DNA from: Poa pratensis
Lineage: Eukaryota > Streptophyta > Magnoliopsida > Poales > Poaceae
Assembly (NCBI GenBank): GCA_947311845.1
Contig: CAMZMU010000115.1
Coordinates: 29,633,351-29,697,350 of the forward strand
DNA length: 64,000 nt
Direction: 5' to 3'
Positions 1 through 12,299 of this stretch are shown here, piece by piece. Position 1 is the stretch's first letter, and every line of letters starts with the position of its first letter. The position numbers and the translations under genes were made by a program. A model generated the notes under the pieces. That model saw only the letters and a program-made list of their open reading frames with translations, was not told the DNA's origin and searched no databases.

Positions 1-1990
1 TTGAACTTTGGTTTGCTAGTAGGAATGAAGATAATATGCTTACAAATATATTTGATAGTAAAGATGACTACCCATTTGCTTGTAATGATGATACAATGAC
101 TGAATATGAACCTTTTTTTTGTCCCGCTACCTTGGAGGAGGAAATTCACTATGATGATAATGTGCCTCCTAATATGATGATTATTGCAATGATACCGACG
201 TTATAAAGAATAATGATAATCCTCATTGTGAAAATTGTCGTAGTTATGAAGATTAATACTCTCGCACTGAATACTATCATTCTAATGTAAAATTATTTTG
301 TTGTGTTCAACTTTTATATGATAGCTATTATAGTTTTACTCCCATTATTACTAAATAAGAAAGATTTTGCTTATGTGAAGAGTAATAATACATTATGCAT
401 GAGAATCATGATAAGAATGCTTTATGTGATATCTATATTATTAAATTAGCTCGTGATGATACTAAAAGTTATTATGAGAGAGAGGCATGATTATATACAT
501 CTCAACAATATAAAGTTTTCTCTCTTTATGTTGAAAGTTTTGAAGTTCACTTGTTTTGCCTTCCTATGCTAATTGCTTTGTGCTTCAATGAATTGTTTAT
601 TTGCAAGATCCCTATGCTCATGAAATGGGTTAGACTTAAATGTGTTTTGTATATTCTTGTTGATACTCTCTTATGTCTTTCAAATCAGCACCATTAAAAT
701 CATCAAGTCTAGCTAAAAGACATTAAAAAAAACGCTTATGCGAGACAACCCACATATTTTGTTTTGCTTGTTTTGTTGTGTCTTGAGTGTTATTCTCTAT
801 GTTGTGATCTCATATGTACCATTTTCTATTGTTGGCAAGAATAGCCTCTAGGCATTTTAAGTTGCAAGTTTCTGATATTTTTTTGTCCTAAAACAGATTT
901 TTAACCTGTACTAGAAAATCAATATAAATCACCACAACGTGATATTGATCTGATTCTTGAATTTAATCTTTACATATTATCCATTTGCTTTTGAGCTTGT
1001 ACTAGAAAAACTATATAAATCACTAATCTCATATGTACCATTTGCTTTTGTCGGCAAGAATAGCCTCTAGACAATTTAAGTTGCAAGTCTCTAAATCATA
1101 CACATCTTTATCCATATTTAAACCGTATATTTTTCAATGAAAATGACAATATATCACTTTGTACCTGCCGCAAACCATTAATCTGCATTTTTTTGTAAAT
1201 CTTCTTATGATTTTTTTCTCGTAGTTAAGAAAGACATTATGGTGCAAATCAAGCATTTATTAAGAAAGTAACCAGATTAGGAGTTGCCAAATATTCAGAA
1301 GATCCAAAATCAGGCGAAACCAATGAGAACTACCACCAATATCAATCACGAGTGTACCCTAGCTGTAACGTCCTTGTTGCACTTGGTACCCCGTCTAGGC
1401 ATCAGAATAACCGATTGACATATACCACTTTTTGGCATGGTCTATTTACTATTAAGTTGCAAGTTCTTGAAATTGAATGAAAATGAAAAGAGCTTTTGAG
1501 TCTTGTTTTTATTTCAGTGGGTGTTCATGAGTTACTCTTATGCAATACTCTTATAACATGAATCACACTCTTAATATGTCATGTTTATCTTATCCCTACA
1601 TGTTCCTTGGCAGGATAGTGTTTTCTAATGGAAATATAATAATTGTTATAAATAACTAGCTATGTAAATATAAGTCTTGATGTATTTGTCTTGGCTTAAA
1701 TTGTCTATGCTATATCGCCATTACTCTACTTTGCTTAAGTTTTCAGTTGAAGAAAGTGGATGACCATCTAAGACTACTAATTGTAAGTGAACTCCATTTC
1801 TCATTATTTTAGTTTAAACATTGAGTTCCCTATGATTTTTTATTTCTTGCTCGAGACGATCAAGGTTTAAGCTTGGGATGTTGATGCGTCTAAATTATAC
1901 GCATCTTTGTCCATGTTTAAACCGTATATATTTGTCATGAAAATGGCAATATATCACTCTATACCTTCCACTAACCGCAGCATGGCACAC
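1..1990. repeat. Degenerate LTR-retrotransposon relic
   Basis: AT-rich DNA with no long open frame. Several phrases recall the 3' part of Triticeae gypsy elements, for example the stretch around 700-770 with 'gcgagacaacccacat'. A purine-rich stretch at about 1868-1882 ('tttaagcttgggatg') precedes 'ttgatgcgtc', as at the end of an internal domain. Internal duplications support an LTR relic: 831-880 resembles 1049-1100, and 1105-1185 resembles 1886-1970 (both contain 'tttaaaccgtatat'). The element is too decayed to name, and its left end lies outside the window. Confidence 0.5.
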
Positions 1991-1999
1991 CACATCGAC

Positions 2000-3330
2000 A
2001 AACTCAGCAACACCACAACAACAACACCACACTAACAGCAACACCACAAGGGTCTACACGAAACAACCAACATGGAGGAGGACCTCGACTTCCATCATCA
2101 TCTGACCAAGGAAGCTAGACAACTCGCTAACACCCCCAAGACCCCCAAAGAGAGGGAGGAGTGCCGAACGAGAACGAGATGATCCAGGATGGAACAACTC
2201 GCTAACCCGACTTTTGATGAGAGTGCCAGAATCTTCCGCAAACTTGGCGCCCGGCGAGACAAACATCACACCTCAGCCTGGACGAGCACCTCCATCCAAC
2301 TCCTCAATCCCTTCCACGGTTCTCATACCAGCCATCAACCCATGTCTAGAGACAAGAAGCAACCAACAAAGTTCACGTGGCTCCAAAATGACGCCTCCAA
2401 GGAGGTAACGACATGAAGACGCTGCCGTCATCCGATCTAAACAAAGATCAGTGGCTCTCACCAGGAGTACATTTAGGGTCGACGGATCAGAGCTTCACGA
2501 CGACGCCTCCAAGAGGAAGACGACGCTCACGAGAGTCGACATCGTCGATACCAACATAGTCAACACAAAGCTTTTGCTTGAAGCATCACATCCCGCCACT
2601 GCCACCAAACATGTATATGTGCAGGGGTCTCTGTACCTGAGCGTCATCGGCTGGAATGAATTCAATGACATCAACCTCTCCTCCGAGTAGCAGACGCCGG
2701 AGAGCTTGCTGGAACCCGCCATTTGCCGCCGAGGGAGGAGCTCCATGGCCAGCGTCGTCGGCATAGAGCTCCAAGTCACCGGGCCGCAACACCACCGCCA
2801 CCACTAACCACCGCACCATCTCCACCAGACCCGCAGGGCACCGCCGTGCCAGCACCATCCGTCCACGCATCGCTGGACCTAGAGCCGCGTGCAGATCTAT
2901 GGCCTGTGTGGCCCAGATCGGACCTAGAGGGGCCCGCTTGATCGACGGCAGAATGAGGGACCGCCGCGCGTCGTCCCTGCTCCGCTGACGTGATCTCTCA
3001 CTCGCCTCCACCTCGAGCCCCACCACAGCTCAGGCAACACTGGCGTACAACATCATGACCGCGCCGCACCTTTCATGCCCGAGGACGCCAACGTCCACCG
3101 CAGATCTCCCACGCCATCCTTTTTGGAGATGGGGGCCCACCGCTACCGCGACGAGGCCGACGACAGGGGCGGCGGGGATGGAGCCTGGCTGGGAGTGCTT
3201 GCAGCGACGATGCTTAGGGTTTCCCCAGAGTCGCCTGTGAGGGGCGACCCGAGGGACAAGGGGTGTGGGTATTTTATTAATTTAAGACTTGAGTGTTGAT
3301 GATAATTGTTTTAAGAGTCTTGTTTAAGAA
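2000..3330. other. GC-rich repeat-like stretch, no supported gene
   Basis: Several short overlapping frames occur on both strands (the longest is 146 codons on the minus strand at 2586-3026). None shows a recognisable domain, splice pattern or conserved motif. The composition (proline-, arginine- and alanine-rich in every frame) is what GC-rich repeat DNA gives. I see nothing here that supports a real coding region. Confidence 0.4.
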
Positions 3331-3599
3331 ATTTTCAACCTCACGACACTTGATGTTATTGACTCATATATTGCTTTCGAAAAAGAATTGTCTGAGAGAA
3401 CATATGTTTAGCAGTAATCGAGGCACATGGTAAATTTTGCTTTGTTAAATTACTGGTATGATATTGTTTTATTCGTGTCCCACACCATTGCCGCACTCCA
3501 TGGGAGGCTAACAACTCCGGTAGCCTATGTAAATTTGGTCGTGCCCTAGCCTGCTCTTTCACAGGTTTATGTTGCCTCGTGAGTGGAGTTTAGTGTTTT

Positions 3600-3817
3600 A
3601 GGCCTTATGCTGTTTGCTCCTCTTTTTTCATTTTGCTGTACAGCGTTGCTCGAGGTCGTGTAGGTCGGGTTGTGGCTCTCCTTTTCTTCTTCTTCTTCTT
3701 CTTCTTCTTCTTCTTGCCTTGATAGGCAGCTCTGTAAACTTCGGCCTTCTGGGCTTTTCTCTTCTTCTAATATATATACATGCAGCGCTCCTGCATGGTT
3801 CTAAAAAAAAGATATAA
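3600..3817 (+). repeat. TTC microsatellite and A-tailed retroposon-like end
   Basis: An uninterrupted TTC run lies at about 3683-3715. About 65 bp later, 'atatatacatgcagcgctcc' leads into a short A run (about 3803-3810). This resembles the 3' end of grass non-LTR retroposons, but no target-site duplication was identified, so assignment to a LINE or SINE is tentative. Confidence 0.35.
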
Positions 3818-3922
3818 CATAACCTATGTCAGCGATTTGTTTCGCATTTTTTGGAAACTCCAAAATGTTGCATCTGATAAATACAGTGCATACGCAACTA
3901 TTTGCCAATTGTAGTTTCCAGC

Positions 3923-4020
3923 TGTGGCAAATTGTAGTTTCCAGGTCTATTAGTACAGATGCTATTAAGGGTGTGGCCAATTGTAGTTTCCACGTCTATC
4001 AGTACAGATGCTATTAAGGG
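3923..4020 (+). repeat. Two-copy 49-bp tandem repeat upstream of KNOX
   Basis: Unit 1 is 3923-3971 and unit 2 is 3972-4020. Both begin 'tgtggc', contain 'attgtagtttcca' and end 'cagatgctattaaggg', and they differ at only a few positions. The pair lies about 530 bp upstream of the KNOX start codon, in the presumed promoter. Confidence 0.8.
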
Positions 4021-4254
4021 TTCTTTGGTAGTACTATAACGTATCCTGGATTCCTGGCTGGAGCACTACGGCAAAGATTTACGGGCGCTGCTGGCCGTAG
4101 CTGTGCCCATTTGTTTTCAGAAGCAAATCCTTCTCCGCGGAAAGAAAGGAAAACAAATCCAGCTTCGTCTCCACTGGCGAGCTACAGAAATTCCCTACAA
4201 AGCCACTCCAAGCCTCTGATTTGACCTGAAAAAGAAAGCCCCACCCTACACTAC

Positions 4255-4548
4255 ACTGTCTCTCTCCAAAGGCAGATGTGTACTGTATTGGCCTCCTAGC
4301 TTTTCCTCTCCCTCCCCATCTCCTCTCTAATGATAACTTAAAGAGAGACTGGGAGAGAAAAGGCTAGTAGCTCAAGGCAAGGCAGGTACCCTTCTCCTTC
4401 CCCAAACCCTTTCCTCTTTCTCTCCGCCCAAAAACTTCACTTCAACCTCAATCCGTCTCCTTTTGCGCAGGAGTTCGGGGAGAGTGTGGCCGGGAGAGCT
4501 TGATCGCTGCACCACGACATCCCTGGAGATAACAACCCCTTCTCTCCC
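4255..4548 (+). promoter_or_regulatory. Presumed KNOX core promoter and pyrimidine-rich 5' leader
   Basis: The stretch before the KNOX ATG is rich in CT runs (for example 4257-4270 and 4388-4432), typical of 5' leaders of grass developmental genes. No clear TATA box was found, so the transcription start cannot be placed. The extent given is an inference from position only. Confidence 0.4.
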
Positions 4549-7500
4549 ATGGAGGACAATGACATCGCCCAGCACTTCGGGCTTGGAGCCAGCGGCCACG
4601 GCCACCAGCACCACCACAACCAGCTCCCATGGGGGTCTTCACCGCTCAGCGCCGTCGTCGCACCGCCGCCGCAGCAGCCGTCTGGCGGCTATCTGGCGCA
4701 CAGCCCGCTCTCCTTGAACACGGCGCCGTCCGGTGGAAACCACGGCGGCGGCAACCCGGTGCTGCAGCTGGCCAACGGCAGCCTTCTGGAGGCGTGCGCC
4801 AAGGCGGCCAAAGAGCCGTCGTCTTCGTCCTACGCCGCGGACGTCGAGGCCATCAAGGCCAAGATCATCTCCCACCCCCACTACTCCTCCCTCCTCGCCG
4901 CCTACCTCGACTGCCAAAAGGCAAGTCATAGTTCTAGTGCTATTAGTAACACTAACAGTAGCACCGCTGCTTCTGCACAAGAAGTTTCTCTTCTACATCT
5001 CATGTCAAACATGAAGCATGCATGCTCTCTTGCCTTCTCATAGTAGCTACAGTGCATCAAGTGGTGTTTCTTATTCGTAACTGGAGTACTTCTGCTGAGC
5101 TGCCGTACGTGGTTGTTTGTAGGTGGGAGCGCCGCCGGAGGTGTCAGCGAGGCTGACGGCGGTGGCGCAGGACCTGGAGCTGCGGCAGCGCACCGCGATC
5201 CGCGGCCTCGGCACCGCGACGGAGCCGGAGCTGGATCAGTTCATGGTGAGCTCGCTGGCCGATCTTGGAACAAACATTTTTATTATTTGGGTGTTCTTTG
5301 GGCTGTGCTTCTACTACTTACCGATGATGACCTTTTTGGTTCGTTGTTGTGCTCGTGTGTGTGATCCAGGAGGCGTACCATGAGATGCTGGTGAAGTACC
5401 GGGAGGAGCTGACTCGGCCGCTGCAGGAGGCGATGGAGTTCCTGAGGAGGTGGAGACGCAGATCAACTCCCTCTCCATCTCCGGCAGATCGCTGCGCAAT
5501 ATCCTTTCCTCCGGTAATGAAACCAGTCGGTGCACAATACATCCATACCTCTTGCTTGCTATCGCTATTCCTGCATGTGTTCACCATGATCTCCCATCTC
5601 TTCAATTTTCTTCTTGTCCCCTCTTATTTATTGGTTGCATAGTAGCATAAAAAACGTGTTTTTTTGCCCTTGAACGAAAAATTATATCCATAGCTATCGT
5701 TTTCTTGGCCATCTCATGATTGTGCATGCATGTGCAAAACTGTGCGCACGAATGGGCTGCTTGCTTGTCTGTGCTCTTGATGTTCTAGTGTCGCGGCATT
5801 CCTGATCAGGGTTTTCCACGAAAGATTCTTTCCCCCGCTTGGCCCGCTCTTTCTATTCCTGAAGGAGCATATATACGTGTGATTCTTCTACCTGGGCATC
5901 CATGGATCTTTCTTCTGCTGGAAAGGAATAGAAAGTCCTCCCCTCACACATGCACATCATCTGGGCTGAGCTACATCTGAGTTTTGTTGTTGTTGATTCG
6001 TACCTTCTCATCCCTATCTGGTTATCTTTCCCAGTAATCACCAACTGCAGAAATTTTGTTAACTTTTCTAGCTAGATCCATGAGCTGGTGTGGTCTCCTT
6101 AGAATATATGGTCGATTCCCTTTCTGGAGGAACATGTGCATGTGACTGAGTGGTTCTTGCTTCAGTCATCTTTTCCCCATGATGGTAACCAGCCTTCTTC
6201 TTCTAGGGTTTTGGGGAAGGACCGGAGTTCGCACTGTGCAACCAAACAGTGCAAGGTCGAGGAGTCTCACTACCGTATGTCAGTGGAGCAAGTACATGCA
6301 CACACATGCTGTGTTAATGGGAGAGGGGAGAGAAAGCAGGCTCATCTCATCTGATCCCCCATCTGTCACGCAAGCCAGAACAACATTCTTGTCATCTTGC
6401 TCCCCTCCCTCAAGAAATCCATGTAGTTACCTCTTGTCCTAGAATCTCTTGTTCTGGGCTGCGGTCTTCCAGATACAGGGCCAGATGTGCTCACAGTCTT
6501 TGCTCATTTTAAAATGTGATGCACACACATATCAGGTGTGTCGAGACGACGACGACGATATGCCATTGCCAGGGGCCTTTCTAATCACCTATCACGAGGC
6601 CATAGTGACTAGTACTACACAGCTGTTCAGTGCTCTCAGTAGTTTTCACTTACTTGGGTCAGGGCTGCACCTGCACTGGCGCCACACGATCGCTTCATTG
6701 TTGGAGCATGTCGTGCAGGGATGCAACTAGCTAGCTGCCATATCTGATGTGGTAGAGCAATAGTACCTTAAGATTTCTGAGAACCCTCATACTCTCTGGC
6801 CAAAAAATAATGAAGTGATCAAACATACATTTCACATAGATGCATAGGTAGACAGATGAGTAATAGCATGAGTCTGGCTTTAGTTCTTTGTGTGTTCTGA
6901 CCAGTGCAGTGGCTTTGACTGACAGGCTGGTCCGTGTGTGTGCCTCGAGAACCATAGAAACAGTTAAGCAGACCCATTATTTGATGTGAGATCACCAGCA
7001 ATCTATGCACGACTATTCGGCCAATATTATATCCGCGCTATATGGTCTAGGGTAGCAGTATAGCTAGAGTACTAGTACTCGATATGCTGCTGTATTTTGT
7101 GACAGCCTTCTCTCTCATAAATAATGACGGTCAAGATACATTGGATGCTTTCCGAGGCAAGTCCAAGTTCAGCCCCTCTGCATTTTTCAGACGTCAACTC
7201 ACGTTTCTTCTCCAGTTCAATTGTTCTTTGTCCTATACTTCTTGGTAGACTACATCTCTACACGCGTTCACCTTTTCTTTTCAGTTTTATCCAAGATAAA
7301 TATACAGTAACTTTTTACTTGTCTAATGTCACGAGTTAAATGAACGACTCACCAATTAAACAAGCCCAAAATGCTGCCCTAAGTAAGCCACTATTCTCGT
7401 TAATAATAAATGGAAGCATAGAGTTAAGTTGATCAGAAAACAGCAATGCTTTTTTCTGATTGATGTTGCACCTGTACTCCAAGATTCTTCGTTGCATGCA

Positions 7501-10500
7501 TTCTTTCAAGGCATGCAAAAGCAGGGGACACAGATATCACGAGTTTCCGTTTGTCTTGATGTAAGGCCAAAAGAGATACTGAAACTTGCCTGGTGGTAAA
7601 AAGCAACCAAAAGAAAACAAATGGGTAAAGAACCTGTCTGAGTTTGCATTGGAACGTCACTGGAAAAGACAATGCAGCTGAAAAAATACATGCTTGACTT
7701 GACGATTTGATACTTTCATCTGCATGTCATCATTTTCAATCGTTCATGTAGTCATCTGCATCTCCATGGTTCCTGTTTTTTCTAGATCTCATGTTCAATC
7801 CCGAAGTTTATATTTGAGTAACACAGCCTGAGGTTGCCAACTCGCAAATCCATAGTCATTTGCTTCTGTTCTTATCTTAACAAGTTTCATGCTTTTCCAC
7901 TACATGCAATACCATGCCCATGTTCTGTGCAACACGTCCAGTTATACTCCACTCTCTTCATTTCTTTCATAATGCATATATGATGTGCTAGACGTTTGTT
8001 CTCCCAGTTTGTTAGAAAGGATGAGTTATTTTATAATACTTTCTGCAATAATAATTTTATGTCAGGGCGGCTTGCCTAGAGATCTTTCACATGGATCACT
8101 TCTGTTATTCCGTTGAGTAATAATGCAAAGTAATACTATATCGTAATTACGACTCCAGGGAGCAATCCTATGTTTACTTTCAAAAGTATTATTAGCACTT
8201 TGTGCCACAAGTTGTGATCAATACTCTCTAACTCTCTTACTGTATATTTTTGTTCGTATGCAGGAATATGACTGCTCCATTTGAAGGGGCACATGTTTTT
8301 AAAGACATTTTTTTTGTTAATGAAAGAACCTCTGAAAGGCACTGATAGAAATAGCTTTCTTTGTGCGAACTGATTAGTAACTAATAGCTTATCTGTACAT
8401 GGATATTTTTTTAGCATTTTCTGAAAGAATAATGATACTCCCCTTTCTTTGTAGCAACTAACTGCTTTCTCTAAGGCATGTATCCTAAGTTCCTAGTTAG
8501 TCCAGTATAGTACCTTGCACATCAGACATGGACTGTCTCTGAACGTAAACATGTGCTTAACAAAACTTTCCAACCACAAGTGATATCACATGCACCAACA
8601 TATCGAAATCTCAAAATAAATGACACTAGAAACAATGCTGCCACCTCATTGCAAGGTGATGAATGCATATGTACACTAAATGTATTAGATAACATGTTTT
8701 ATTTGTAACAATAAGTAGCAAGATTACGAGACACATGCAATTTATATGCAATGCAAATATTCATGATCTCAGATTTATGACATTATTTTCATCTGGTATT
8801 CTGGTAAATCCACATAATCTGCCGTATGTAGGTAAGAAAATTTTAAGATTGACTGCATGGATAGGCAAGTTTGACCAGAGAACGTCACCCCTCATATACA
8901 ACTTTGAATGAAAAACGTATGGATAGTGAATCTCCATATAAGTTGGAAGTAATTTCTGAAGAGGTGGCCCATTGTTCTGTTCTACCTGGATCATGATAAC
9001 GACCTACATTTTTTATCATGTAATCCATCACTGAGAGGCAAATACTCTATTTAAGAAAAAATAGTAAGTAATCATATATTCGACCGACCTGTTCTAATCC
9101 ACTAATTATTTCAGCATAAATAATCAGGTTGAAAAGTAAGAAAAAACTTGGGAACTTTTTTGCCTCTTTATGTTATAGCTCCAGATGGAGCAATTCTTAA
9201 GGACAGCATTTTGTATTATTTTGATAAAGAAACTAGCTCCATATGTTGTGGTCCTCTCTTCCAACTCTATTTGTTGAACTTATATGACTTAAACCTTTCT
9301 TAATTTTAGATGACAATATATATTTTTAGTGCTGTCCATATGATGCTTGATAGTTTGAATATCAACTCACATATAACAAACTGTTAAAAGTTAGTTTTAT
9401 CCTAAAATGATTAAAAGTTGAAATAAAATTTAACACATATTATTTATTTATTTAATAGATTAAAATGCTCAACTTTATGAGTGACACTTACGCTTTTTAA
9501 TTAAGAAACTTCTTAACGACTAATGATAAGTGGTGGTCCTCTCTTTCAAGCCTATTTGTTCAACTTTGACTTATGAACTTATTTCGTAAAATTTAAGATA
9601 AAAAATAAATAAATATATTAGTGCTGTCTACATGATACTTAATGGTTTGAATGTCAAGTCATAATTAGCAATGTGTTATAAACTACTTTTGTCCAAAAAA
9701 TGATTGAAAAGTTAGAATAAAGTCGAACTCTTTAATCAAAATGGAGTTGTTGTAGAACTCTTATGAATGCCTTTGTAAAATGTTTTTATAAATAAACTAG
9801 CTTTTTATGTGATGGTTCTCTCTTCCAAATTTATCTGTTGAACTTAAGACTTATGAACTTATTTTGTTAAATCTAAGATGCAAGTCCATATTTTTAGAGA
9901 TTCATCCACAACACATGTTAGACAACAATACATATATATTAAGTTATTGACACACGATTATCTGATCTTCATACAAAATATACTATTGGTAAGTAAAATA
10001 TATGGTATATGGTAAACACAAAGTTTCCAAATGAGACCATGTTAGGGAAACCAAATTTAAGTTTTCATTTTTTTTTCAAAGGAGTATGTTAGGAGCTTGT
10101 TCCAGAAACATGAAAATTCTAAGTTCAAACTCATATTAATTAAAGATTTTTGAAAAACAAATTCAGCAATGAGTAGTAGCATGTACTGGTTGCTACTATT
10201 CATCCATAAATTTGGTTTTCCATACCGCCCAAATAAATTTCATTTAAAGCCCAAATCTTACATGTTTATTTGTATGGTTTTTCTGAAACTTGTATTTTTT
10301 GGCATGGTTTCTACCGTATATTTTCTAACACATAAAAATGTAACTTTCTAATTCCCCAAGACCAATTGCCTGTTTTTTTCACTTTTCACATCTGCAGTGG
10401 CTAGTTGATGTTTCACTAAATCTGTGATGTCATCTCTTTTTCGTTCAAAACTATATCTTTCATCTAAGTCTAGTATTACGCGCAACTATCAATCTGGCTC

Positions 10501-11443
10501 CATGCCTTGTTACATATTTCTAAATCCTGTGCCTAAAATATACATTGATCTCATTATGTTGAAGTTAGACATAGTTTGTATCTTCATTACTAAGAATTTT
10601 CATTTCATATGTGTAAATTAAGGCTCTTCTGAGGAAGATCAAGAAGGCAGTGGAGGAGAAACAGAGCTTCCTGAGATTGATGCCCATGGCGTGGACCAAG
10701 AGCTCAAGCATCATCTGCTGAAGAAGTACAGTGGGTATCTGAGCTCCCTCAAGCAAGAGCTGTCAAAGAAGAAGAAGAAAGGGAAGCTTCCCAAGGAAGC
10801 TCGCCAGCAGCTCCTCAGCTGGTGGGAGATGCACTACAAATGGCCTTACCCCTCGGTATAGAAATCTTCCCGAGTTACCATATTCTGAGCATTTTTGGAA
10901 CTTGTATTTACAATGAAAGCATTCTTTCTGTTGTACTCCCTCTGTTACAAAATATAAGATGTTCTAGCTAGCTCACATGTTGGCTAGGTGCAAATCCAAA
11001 TGAGTGTACATACACATTAAAACATGTCCACATACATGTAGATACATGTGAATGTGGACAAAACCTTAAACATCTTATATTTAGGAATGGAGGGAGTAGA
11101 ATCTTATATGCACCATTGTGCAGAAAGTTTCTCTTTGCATGTCACTCTTATATGCTATGATCGTGTGCAGCACCGAGAAATAGAAATTTACAAGGTTGCC
11201 ATCTAGTTTCCCAACTTAACCCTTTGCGTCATCTAACAGGAGAGCCAGAAGGTGATGCTGGCCGAGTCGACAGGCCTCGACCTGAAGCAGATCAACAACT
11301 GGTTCATCAACCAAAGGAAGCGCCACTGGAAGCCGTCCGACGAGCTGCAGTTCGTGATGATGGATGGCTACCACCCACCTAATGCCGCCTTCTACATGGA
11401 TGGCCACTTCGTCAATGACAGTGGGCTCTACAGGCTCGGGTAG
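4549..11443 (+). CDS. knox1 (kn1/OSH1/WKNOX1): Class I KNOX homeodomain protein (kn1/OSH1/WKNOX1 class), frame broken in exon 3 as sequenced
   Basis: TALE-class transcription factor that keeps shoot meristems undifferentiated and acts in the nucleus with BELL partners. Exons: 4549-4920, 5123-5245, 5370-5513, 10623-10855, 11240-11443; the intended protein is about 358 residues. Order: His/Gly/Pro-rich N-terminus, KNOX1 (about 95-140, '[16 protein letters not shown]'), KNOX2 (about 145-200), ELK (from residue 240), TALE homeodomain (about 261-323) with the PYP insertion (YKWPYPS) and helix 3 '[16 protein letters not shown]', C-terminus 'GLYRLG'. Intron 1 has a GC donor (AAG/GCAAGT). Exon 3 lacks one G after 'cctgaggagg' (5441-5450). 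Translation therefore shifts and stops at 10719-10721 in exon 4, giving about 245 residues without ELK or homeodomain. All other exon phases fit, so this is either a recent null allele or a sequencing error. Identity as the kn1 orthologue is from memory of the family and is strong. Confidence 0.93.
9225..9900 (+). repeat. Diverged tandem repeat of about 280 bp inside KNOX intron 3
   Basis: A phrase close to 'gtcctctcttccaa' followed by 'tttgttgaactt' recurs at about 9251, 9536 and 9815, spacing about 285 and 279 bp. Related text lies between the copies, such as 'agtgctgtcyayatgatrct' (ambiguity code for the two copies at 9330 and 9619). There are two full units and part of a third. The array sits in the 5109-bp third intron (5514-10622); in the remainder of that intron I recognise no gene and no clear MITE. 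Confidence 0.65.
10936..11096. mobile_element. Stowaway-type MITE in KNOX intron 4
   Basis: A 161-bp element with terminal inverted repeats beginning 'ctccctctgttacaaaatat' on the left and matching 'atatttaggaatggagggag' on the right, flanked by the TA duplication (10934-10935 and 11097-11098). TA duplication and CTCCCTC termini are the Stowaway (Tc1/mariner) signature. It makes up about 40% of the 384-bp intron (10856-11239). Confidence 0.93.
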
Positions 11444-12299
11444 CTCTGCTGGCCCTCGTCGTCATGGACTGCCTATGCTGAAGCACTTGGGTCAGACAAC
11501 TCAAAGCTAGTTAGCCTTTGTGTTCCGCATGCATGCTGTAAGGAGGCCGCATGCTTATTTTGATAACCAGACCTACCTACCATTTATGCGTGGATTCCAT
11601 CGCTATTGTGTGGTTTTATCACTATTGGCGCGACCATATAGAACACTGCCTGTTTGCTACATGCCTTTATACGTGCATGCTTGAATAATTTGTGTTCTTG
11701 CAATCTGCCTATTTGATCTCTACTGGTGCTTGTTTCTGGCTTTGTCCATGGCTTCTTATGATAGATCACCCTGGTTGGAACAGAATGAGGTTCCAAAGAT
11801 TTTTGTTCTTAGTACTGACCCTACTTTCTCTCAGGTCTTTCAAATGTCGGCCCAGTCAAACATCTTTAGTTTTGACTGGCAAATTGAAATAATTACTAAC
11901 ATTGGCAAGCATGAAGTTGATATATGACCAAATTTGTTTTTTGTTTTACTGTAATATGACCAGATTTGCCATCAAATATGCTCTCGAAATGCGTGAGTTC
12001 TATTTATTCTAGACAACATATTGTCTCGGAAGCTAAGGTCAAGTGTCACGGTGAGGACCCTGCGAGTGTCCCAAAGGTCTCTTTTATTTGGTGGAATTTT
12101 GCTAAGTTTTAATCTTTAGAAATGTTGCATGTAGATATTGTTTGAGATTATAGACCTTCTCCACAGAAAAAAATGAGTATTTCTATCGAGCCTACTCTAA
12201 CCTCATAAAATTGTATGTCCATTGAGTTTCTACATTTTGCTGTTATGTAGTAAAATCGATGCTAATTCCATGATATATTCAAGAGGGGGATCTATAACA
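11444..12299. other. KNOX 3' flank, no gene seen
   Basis: The first few hundred bases after the KNOX stop are probably 3' UTR and flank. No convincing open frame, MITE or RNA gene was seen in the remainder. Confidence 0.5.

Noticed and set aside
2586..3026. 146-codon minus-strand open frame as a gene
   Set aside because: GC-rich low-complexity product with no domain, overlapping other frames of similar length; no splice or promoter context.
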